This document shows positions 6,409 through 11,299 of a DNA stretch of 11,299 bases, piece after piece. Made by a program: the position numbers and the translations under genes. The number at the start of each line of letters is the position of its first letter. Positions within the stretch are counted from its first letter, which is position 1. Below the pieces are notes generated by a model. It searched no databases. It saw only the letters and a program-made list of their open reading frames with translations, and was not told the origin of the DNA. The DNA comes from Herminiimonas sp. (GTDB lineage Bacteria; Pseudomonadota; Gammaproteobacteria; Burkholderiales; Burkholderiaceae). The stretch spans positions 1 through 11,299 of the forward strand of contig JACMQD010000149.1 in assembly GCA_014377155.1 (NCBI GenBank), in the 5' to 3' direction.

Positions 6409-7362
6409 TTAGTTTTGATCTGCCCGAATGCCGCTCAGCCCCTTGGGCATCGGAAATGTGACGTGTTCTTCCACGCCATCGAGCACACGCACGCTGTTGA
6501 CGCCGCATTCCTTCAAGCGGGTGATGACCGCCTGCACCAGCAGTTCCGGAGCGGAGGCGCCGGCGGTGACGCCGATGCGGCGCTTGCCGGTCAACCAGGC
6601 CGGATCAATTTGCCCGGCGTTATCGACCATGAACGCCTGCACCCCTTTTTTCTCGGCGACTTCACGCAAGCGATTCGAATTCGAGCTGTTTGGGCTGCCG
6701 ACCACGATCACCAGCTCCACTTGTGGGGCCATGAACTTGACGGCTTCCTGCCGGTTGGTTGTGGCATAGCAGATATCGGCTTTTTTGGGTTCGGCGATAT
6801 CCGGGAAACGGTGCTTTAGCGCAGCGATGATGTCGGCCGTATCGTCCACCGACAGCGTGGTTTGCGAAACGAACGCCAGCATGTCTGGCCGGGCGACTTC
6901 CAGTTGTGCGACGTCGTCAATGGTTTCGACCAGATACATGCCCTGCTCGGACTGGCCCATCGTCCCTTCGACTTCGGGATGACCGTCGTGGCCGATCATG
7001 ATGATTTCCCGGCCTTCGCGACGCATCTTGGCCACTTCCATATGCACCTTTGTCACCAGCGGGCAGGTTGCATCGAAAATCAGCAAGCCGCGTTCCAGTG
7101 CTTCCGCCTGCACGGCCTTCGAGACACCGTGTGCGGAAAACACCACCGTTTGCCCGGTCGGCACGTCGGCCAGCTCCTCGATGAAGATGGCGCCCTTGTT
7201 GCGCAAGTCGTCCACCACGTAGGCATTGTGGACGATCTCGTGACGCACATAAATGGGGGCGCCAAACTGGATCAAGGCCCGTTCGACAATCTCGATCGCG
7301 CGGTCGACGCCAGCACAAAAACCGCGCGGTTGCGCCAACAGGATTTCTTTGTTTTCAGTCAT
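6409..7362 (-). CDS. ispH: 4-hydroxy-3-methylbut-2-enyl diphosphate reductase
   Basis: Last enzyme of the MEP isoprenoid pathway: a cytosolic [4Fe-4S] protein that reduces HMBPP to isopentenyl and dimethylallyl diphosphate. The 317 residues match the usual length. Three iron-sulfur cysteines are visible: Cys16 in QPRGFCAG (11-18), Cys100 in DATCPLVTK (97-105) and Cys198 in [10 protein letters not shown] (196-205). Substrate-binding features are HEIVHN (41-46), SAHGVS (76-81), [11 protein letters not shown] with His128 and Glu130 (124-134), [10 protein letters not shown] (166-175), [10 protein letters not shown] (223-232) and AGASAPE (267-273). The ATG at 7362 is preceded by GAGG at seven bases; a GTG 24 bases upstream has no ribosome site and adds residues foreign to the family. 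It lies 27 bases after fkpB, the same fkpB-ispH pairing as in Escherichia coli. Confidence 0.97.
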   Translation of the reverse strand: MTENKEILLAQPRGFCAGVDRAIEIVERALIQFGAPIYVRHEIVHNAYVVDDLRNKGAIFIEELADVPTGQTVVFSAHGVSKAVQAEALERGLLIFDATCPLVTKVHMEVAKMRREGREIIMIGHDGHPEVEGTMGQSEQGMYLVETIDDVAQLEVARPDMLAFVSQTTLSVDDTADIIAALKHRFPDIAEPKKADICYATTNRQEAVKFMAPQVELVIVVGSPNSSNSNRLREVAEKKGVQAFMVDNAGQIDPAWLTGKRRIGVTAGASAPELLVQAVITRLKECGVNSVRVLDGVEEHVTFPMPKGLSGIRADQN

Positions 7363-7389
7363 GACGGAGCCTCGTGCGACACGCACACA

Positions 7390-7845
7390 TTAAAGAATAC
7401 CAATGATTTTTACCTCAAATTTCAGTGCCTGACCGGCCAGCGGATGATTGAAATCAAACACCGTGTCGTCACCGTCAAGTTCCCGCAAGACACCGGCAAA
7501 TCGGCCGCCGCCGGGGGCATTGAATTCAACCACGTCGCCGACGCTGTACTGCTCGCCAAACTGCGAGTTTTCAGCCAGCGTGGCCTGGGAAACACGTTGA
7601 ATCAGATCTGGATTGCGTGGCCCGAATGCCTGCTCCGCAGGCAGCTCGAACACCTGATGCACGCCCTCGCCCAAGCCGATCAGCTGCGACTCGAGAAATG
7701 GAGCCAGTTGGCCGCTGCCCAGTTGCAGCGTCGCTGGATTGCCATCGAACGTGGTGACGATTTCCTGACCATCGGCCGCAGCAAGGCGGTAGTGCAAAGT
7801 CAGATAAGCCCCGGCAGTGACCACCGGCTGTGTGGTATTCGACAT
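7390..7845 (-). CDS. fkpB: FKBP-type peptidyl-prolyl isomerase, FkpB/SlpA type
   Basis: A 151-residue cytosolic FKBP prolyl isomerase with an inserted flap domain, of the SlpA/SlyD group. The FKBP half appears as VTAGAYLTLHYRLAAADG (9-26), QLGSGQLAPFLESQLIGL (41-58) and VFELPAEQAFG (65-75). The insert runs from about residue 76 to 120. The chain returns to FKBP with FDFNHPLAGQALKFEVKIIG (129-148), where NHPLAG is the family hallmark. It lacks the metal-binding His/Cys tail of SlyD, which supports FkpB. The ATG at 7845 has AGGA at seven bases; a TTG one codon earlier is a less likely start. The first gene of a probable fkpB-ispH unit, divergent from radC across 116 bases. Client proteins cannot be deduced. 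Confidence 0.93.
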   Translation of the reverse strand: MSNTTQPVVTAGAYLTLHYRLAAADGQEIVTTFDGNPATLQLGSGQLAPFLESQLIGLGEGVHQVFELPAEQAFGPRNPDLIQRVSQATLAENSQFGEQYSVGDVVEFNAPGGGRFAGVLRELDGDDTVFDFNHPLAGQALKFEVKIIGIL

Positions 7846-7961
7846 CAAACAATCCTGAAAAGCAAAAGAGTCGCCATTTTAAGCCACGATCCAACCAAGG
7901 GTCGCGGCTTTCTTGCCAGACGGCGTACGATCAGCCATCTTGCCGACGGGAGATGCAAGCA

Positions 7962-8636
7962 ATGCCAATTCCTGACTGGCCGCGCGACCAGCGGCCGCGC
8001 GAACGCCTGATTTGTCACGGGGCGGCTGCCCTGTCGGACGCCGAGTTGCTGGCCGTATTCTTGCGCGTTGGCGTGGCCGGAAAGACAGCGGTGGATCTGG
8101 CGCGCGACATGGTGACGCACTTCGGCTCGTTGCGCGGCCTGTTTCATGCAAGCGTGGAGCAGTTCTCTGAATTGCATGGACTGGGCCCGGCCAAGTATGC
8201 GCAACTTCAAGCGGTGATGGAACTCGCCAAACGCGCATTGGCCGAAGAGCTCAGGAGCGGCATCGCGCTACAGTCGCCGCAACTGGTGCAGCGCTATTTG
8301 CAGCATCTGCTCGCCGGTAAGGCGCATGAGTGTTTCCTCGTGCTGTATGTCGACGTGCAAAATCGTTTGATCGCGACCGAGGAAATGGCACGCGGCACGC
8401 TGACACGCGCGAGCGTGCATGCGCGCGAGATCGTCAAGGCGGCGCTGCGTCACAATGCCGCGGCCGTTTTTCTGGCACACAATCACCCCTCCGGCGTACC
8501 GACACCAAGTAAAAGCGACCTTGCACTGACGCAGCGTCTCAAACAGGCACTGGACCTCATCGAGGTCAAGGTGCTCGACTATTTTGTGGTCGCCGGTAAT
8601 CTGGCGTATTCCTTCGCCACACACGGCGAGCTATAA
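7962..8636 (+). CDS. radC: RadC family protein (JAB/MPN domain)
   Basis: The 224-residue product has the usual RadC length and layout: an N-terminal helical part beginning DWPRDQRPRERL (5-16), a helix-hairpin-helix around LHGLGPAKYAQL (71-82), and a C-terminal JAB/MPN metalloprotease-like domain with the metal motif HNHPSG (173-178) and Asp186, ending in VAGNLAYSFATHGEL. Its biochemical role is unresolved; older links to DNA repair are disputed, and relatives often accompany mobile elements. This copy is the chromosomal type, because rpmB and rpmG follow as in Escherichia coli. The start at 7962 is preceded by GGGAG at nine bases; the open frame reaches back to a GTG at 7830 inside fkpB, which is unlikely. 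A poor TTGCCA/CATCTT pair (7913-7941) is the only promoter candidate I see. Confidence 0.95.
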   Translation: MPIPDWPRDQRPRERLICHGAAALSDAELLAVFLRVGVAGKTAVDLARDMVTHFGSLRGLFHASVEQFSELHGLGPAKYAQLQAVMELAKRALAEELRSGIALQSPQLVQRYLQHLLAGKAHECFLVLYVDVQNRLIATEEMARGTLTRASVHAREIVKAALRHNAAAVFLAHNHPSGVPTPSKSDLALTQRLKQALDLIEVKVLDYFVVAGNLAYSFATHGEL

Positions 8637-8709
8637 GGAGGTTTTTTCCGGCAGGCTCAATTGTGACTTATTTGCTTATGCAGAAGACACAGTTGTTTTT
8701 CGCAAGTCG

Positions 8710-8738
8710 TTGAATAAGCTCGTTTTTTTGGTTATACT
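8710..8738 (+). promoter_or_regulatory. Sigma70-type promoter of rpmB-rpmG
   Basis: TTGAAT (8710-8715) and TATACT (8733-8738) are separated by 17 bases, a near-consensus pair. The expected start of transcription is around 8744-8746, inside a T7 run (8742-8748), giving a leader of about 35 bases before the rpmB ATG. Confidence 0.75.
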
Positions 8739-8778
8739 CACTTTTTTTCCAATTTCGGAAATATTTAAGGAGTGAGAT

Positions 8779-9015
8779 ATGGCACGTGTTTGCCAAGTCA
8801 CTGGGAAAAAGCCGATGGTCGGCAACAATGTTTCCCATGCAAACAACAAGACGAAACGCCGCTTTTTGCCGAACTTGCAAAGACGCCGCATTTTTGTCGA
8901 ATCCGAGAATCGCTGGGTTTCCCTGCGCCTGTCCAACGCTGGTTTGCGTGTCATCGACAAACTCGGCATCGACGCCGTGCTGGTTGACATGCGCGCGCGC
9001 GGCGAAAAAGTCTAA
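8779..9015 (+). CDS. rpmB: Large ribosomal subunit protein L28
   Basis: A 78-residue basic protein, the same length as Escherichia coli L28. It begins [17 protein letters not shown], contains [15 protein letters not shown] (19-33) and ends [21 protein letters not shown], all diagnostic. It has only one cysteine (Cys5), so it is the zinc-free form. A strong AAGGAG (8767-8772) stands six bases before the ATG, and a dedicated promoter lies just upstream. It is followed after 24 bases by rpmG, the usual partner. Confidence 0.98.
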   Translation: MARVCQVTGKKPMVGNNVSHANNKTKRRFLPNLQRRRIFVESENRWVSLRLSNAGLRVIDKLGIDAVLVDMRARGEKV

Positions 9016-9039
9016 CTAGCAGAATAAAGAGGAATCATC

Positions 9040-9207
9040 ATGGCTAAATCTGGCCGCGACAAAATCAAGCTGGAATCGACCGCAGGCACGGGTCACTTCT
9101 ACACGACCACCAAGAACAAGCGCACCACGCCTGAAAAAATGTCGATCATGAAGTTCGACCCGAAAGCGCGTAAGCATGTTGAGTACAAGGAAACCAAGAT
9201 CAAGTAA
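9040..9207 (+). CDS. rpmG: Large ribosomal subunit protein L33
   Basis: A 55-residue protein translated from an ATG at 9040, with GAGGA six bases upstream. Motifs [14 protein letters not shown] (15-28), [11 protein letters not shown] (31-41) and VEYKETKIK (47-55) match Escherichia coli L33 almost position by position. It has no cysteines, so it is the zinc-independent type. The gene is easily missed because of its size. It ends the radC-rpmB-rpmG row and is followed by two terminators. The mutM gene that follows in Escherichia coli is absent here. Confidence 0.98.
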   Translation: MAKSGRDKIKLESTAGTGHFYTTTKNKRTTPEKMSIMKFDPKARKHVEYKETKIK

Positions 9208-9236
9208 TTTGATCCTGTGTTTGCCGAGAACGACCG

Positions 9237-9268
9237 AAGCCGTTTGCTGATGCAGACGGCTTTTTTTT
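9237..9268 (+). terminator. Rho-independent terminator after rpmG
   Basis: AAGCCGTTTGC (9237-9247) pairs with GCAGACGGCTT (9252-9262) as an 11-bp stem with one G-U pair and a TGAT loop. A run of eight T (9261-9268) overlaps the end of the stem and continues past it. It starts 30 bases after the rpmG stop codon. Confidence 0.92.
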
Positions 9269-9290
9269 GCCTCGGCGCGGAACCAGTGGC

Positions 9291-9323
9291 AAAAAAAAGC
9301 GACTCCCGAGGGAGTCGTTTTTT
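9291..9323. terminator. Bidirectional terminator between rpmG and the desaturase
   Basis: CGACTCC (9300-9306) and GGAGTCG (9311-9317) form a 7-bp stem with a CGAG loop. Eight A precede it and six T follow it, so it can stop transcripts from both sides: the desaturase mRNA on the - strand and any readthrough from rpmG on the + strand. Confidence 0.9.
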
Positions 9324-9362
9324 CAGTTCAGCGACCTGCAGCAGGTCGTCAGCGCAATCGCA

Positions 9363-10565
9363 TCAAGCGTAACTGCGCAAACGCAGCGAAAAGTCCTGCA
9401 ATCCCTTGATGCCCGACGCCTCGGCGCGACTGCACCAATCTTGCAACTGATGCAGCAATTGATCGCGGCTGCTGTGCGAACGCTCCCAGATGGCACTGAG
9501 TTCGCTGCGCATTTCATGCATCGTTTGCAATGGCTTGCTGTGTGCGAACAACTCGCGCAACTGCTGTTGCTGGGTCAGGCCAAGTTTGGCCGGTTCGCGA
9601 TGCAACAGGCGTTTCGATGACTTCAGGAAGCCGGATTCGAGCTTGGCCTTGCTGCGCAAATGTTCCAGCTCGTCGTGCCAGGTCGCCTTGATCGACTTCG
9701 CATACTTGGCCATGACTTCGTAGCGGTTGGAAATCACCGACTGCAGCGTATCAAAATCGGCAGCCATTTTTTGACGATCAAATTTTGGCGCCGGCGCTAT
9801 CTTCTTGACCTTGGCCAGCCCGACCATTTCCATCATGCGGATATACATCCAGCCAATGTCGAATTCATACCACTTCGACGACAGCTTGGCCGAGGTACCA
9901 AAGGTGTGGTGATTGTTATGCAGTTCTTCGCCGCCAATCAGGATGCCGAATGGGATGATGTTGCGTGAGGCGTCGGCGCAATCGTAATTGCGATAACCCC
10001 AGTAATGGCCGATGCCATTGATGATGCCGGCTGCGGTGATCGGAATCCACATCATCTGGACTGCCCACACCGTCATGCCCAACACACCAAACAGCAGCAC
10101 GTCGATGATCATCATCAAGCCAACGCCCTGCCAGCTGAAGCGCGTGTACAGGTTGTGTTCGATCCAGTCGTCAGGCGTGCCGTGACCGTACTTTTCGATG
10201 GTCTCCATGTTCTTGGACTCGGCGCGATACATTTCCGAGCCGGTCAGGAGAACGTTCTTGATACCGCGCGTCACCGGGCTATGCGGATCGTCGACGGTTT
10301 CGCATTTGGCGTGGTGCTTGCGGTGAATCGCCGCCCACTCCTTGGTGACCATGCCTGAGGTCAGCCAGATCCAGAAACGGAAAAAATGACTTGGCAACGG
10401 ATGCAAGTCCAGCGCCCGGTGGGCCTGATGACGGTGCAGATAAATGGTGACGCCGGCAATCGTGATGTGCGTGACGACCATCGTATAGATGAATACCTGC
10501 CAGTTACTTGCGCCGGTCAGGCCATGCATCAGGAAATTGAGAACCGCGTTGAAAACTGTGTCCAA
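9363..10565 (-). CDS. Membrane fatty-acid (acyl-CoA type) desaturase with long C-terminal tail
   Basis: A 400-residue di-iron membrane desaturase that introduces a double bond into fatty acyl chains, of the stearoyl-CoA/delta-9 type. The three histidine boxes are HRHQAH (44-49), HRKHH (81-85) and HNNHH (216-220), with an additional His187 in NGIGHYWGYRN (183-193), as in the delta-9 group. Hydrophobic segments lie near 24-43, 60-72, 146-169 and 172-186. The desaturase core ends near residue 255; the remaining about 145 residues are soluble and helical and include a stretch (about 314-400) that looks like the C-terminal part of ISL3-group transposases. The start is TTG at 10565 with GGAG ten bases upstream; an in-frame stop lies just above and the next Met is residue 13. 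Transcription likely ends at the bidirectional terminator. Which position is desaturated cannot be told. Confidence 0.92.
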   Translation of the reverse strand: MDTVFNAVLNFLMHGLTGASNWQVFIYTMVVTHITIAGVTIYLHRHQAHRALDLHPLPSHFFRFWIWLTSGMVTKEWAAIHRKHHAKCETVDDPHSPVTRGIKNVLLTGSEMYRAESKNMETIEKYGHGTPDDWIEHNLYTRFSWQGVGLMMIIDVLLFGVLGMTVWAVQMMWIPITAAGIINGIGHYWGYRNYDCADASRNIIPFGILIGGEELHNNHHTFGTSAKLSSKWYEFDIGWMYIRMMEMVGLAKVKKIAPAPKFDRQKMAADFDTLQSVISNRYEVMAKYAKSIKATWHDELEHLRSKAKLESGFLKSSKRLLHREPAKLGLTQQQQLRELFAHSKPLQTMHEMRSELSAIWERSHSSRDQLLHQLQDWCSRAEASGIKGLQDFSLRLRSYA

Positions 10566-10657
10566 AGTAGCACTACTCCAAGGTTATGAGATTGGCTGCC
10601 GGTGACGCCGAAAGGGCGATCCTGCATATCCTGATTTTGCTCGCGATTGTACGCGCT

Positions 10658-11299
10658 TTATCTGTCCGCGCCCACTGATGGCGGAGTGACATCGTCGCTT
10701 GAAACCGGCACCGTCGGCGCCATGAATATAGGCGGACGATCATTGAGGATGCGTATTTCACGCTGGTTGAATGGAACCGCAATGTGATTGCTCTTCAACG
10801 TCTGCCAGATCGCCCGGTTGACCTTCGACAGGATATTGCTGCGACCATTTTCCGGGTCGGCAATCCAGAAGCCTACTTCGACTTCCAGTCCATCGGCGCC
10901 AAAGCGTTGCAGGTTGGCCGTCACGCCAGGTTTCGTCAAGACGCGATCAATCGAAGCAACGGCCGCCTCAAGCAACGGCAGCACGGACTCGATATCCGTA
11001 TCGTAGGACACCGTCACCTGCGTCTTGAGCCACAACGCGCGATCGGTCAGCGAATAATTCTGCACCGGACCGGAGACAAACAATTCATTGGGAATGACCG
11101 ACTCGATCCCGTCCAGGCCGCGCAATACCGTATAGCGTGTGTTAATGCGGGTGACCTGACCGTAGAACCTGTCGACGGTCACCATGTCACCGACGGCCAT
11201 GCTGCGTTCCAGCAGGATCACGAAACCAGAGACATAACTGCCGACGATTTTTTGCAGTCCAAGACCAAGGCCGACGCCAAGCGCGCCACCGAACACGGA
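10658..11299 (-). CDS. MscS family mechanosensitive channel, 3' part only
   Basis: The gene runs off the right edge; 213 C-terminal residues are visible. They begin with the pore-lining third helix, SVFGGALGVGLGLGLQKI, rich in glycine and alanine as in MscS, followed by YVSGFVILLERSMAVGD and the beta domain VTVDRFYGQVTRI, then LDGIESVIPNELFVSGPVQN, a standard MscS block. The alpha/beta domain continues to HIAVPFNQREIRIL, and about 27 unconserved residues end the protein. Any start codon inside the window (for example the GTG at 11296) is an internal valine. Such channels release solutes on hypo-osmotic shock. The missing N-terminal part could hold extra helices or a periplasmic domain, so the subfamily is open. 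It ends 92 bases upstream of the desaturase start. Confidence 0.93.
   Translation of the reverse strand, partial: SVFGGALGVGLGLGLQKIVGSYVSGFVILLERSMAVGDMVTVDRFYGQVTRINTRYTVLRGLDGIESVIPNELFVSGPVQNYSLTDRALWLKTQVTVSYDTDIESVLPLLEAAVASIDRVLTKPGVTANLQRFGADGLEVEVGFWIADPENGRSNILSKVNRAIWQTLKSNHIAVPFNQREIRILNDRPPIFMAPTVPVSSDDVTPPSVGADR

Noticed and set aside
7363..7386. Longer ispH from a GTG at 7386
   Set aside because: There is no Shine-Dalgarno, and the extra residues precede a standard IspH beginning.
7830..7961. Longer radC from a GTG at 7830
   Set aside because: It would overlap the fkpB start region and add 44 residues foreign to RadC; 7962 has GGGAG at good spacing and gives the usual length.
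6862..8010. A 382-codon + strand open frame opposite ispH and fkpB
   Set aside because: It covers two well-supported genes in antisense, has a low-complexity composition and no recognisable motif.
11294..11296. GTG as the start of the MscS gene
   Set aside because: It falls inside the third transmembrane helix, so it is an internal valine and the gene continues beyond the window.
1..11299. CRISPR arrays, tRNA or rRNA genes, insertion sequences, prophage or defence genes
   Set aside because: No spaced repeats, cloverleaf segments, transposase or phage frames were seen; the transposase-like tail of the desaturase is in frame with an intact enzyme and is not an insertion sequence.

Overview
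The window looks like ordinary chromosome from a betaproteobacterium, most likely Burkholderiales and plausibly near Oxalobacteraceae. This rests on protein character (IspH, RadC, L28 and L33 of proteobacterial type, a Liv system in the order H-M-G-F, and a desaturase with a long C-terminal tail), moderately GC-rich coding sequence and Shine-Dalgarno starts. No tRNA, rRNA, CRISPR array, insertion sequence or prophage gene was seen. The placement is from sequence feel and not from a search.

Left part, + strand (1-2185): a selenium-binding protein 56 / methanethiol oxidase family gene, followed by a six-helix membrane protein of unknown function whose TTG start lies in a small 11-bp tandem repeat. 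They probably form a two-gene unit. A short convergent gap (2186-2340) holds a 10-bp tandem repeat and separates them from the next block.

Middle, - strand (2341-7845): read in the direction of transcription this is fkpB-ispH, then a gap of 390 bases, then livH-livM-livG-livF, a tightly packed branched-chain amino acid (or related substrate) ABC importer. Its genes are joined by overlapping stop/start or stop/Shine-Dalgarno signals. No periplasmic binding protein (LivK) is in the window. The gap before livH holds a 31-bp imperfect palindrome that overlaps a possible promoter, plus further inverted repeats, and looks like the control region of the transporter.

Right part, + strand (7962-9323): radC, then a clear sigma70-type promoter, rpmB (L28) and rpmG (L33, too short for most ORF lists), ended by a strong terminator and then a second, bidirectional one. 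Facing them on the - strand are a membrane fatty-acid desaturase and, at the window edge, the 3' part of an MscS-type mechanosensitive channel gene.

Most of the content is housekeeping and well known. I found no convincing new multi-gene system. The best leads are the desaturase C-terminal tail, which resembles the C-terminal part of ISL3-type transposases, the unexplained membrane protein next to the SBP56 gene, and the operator-like palindrome before livH.
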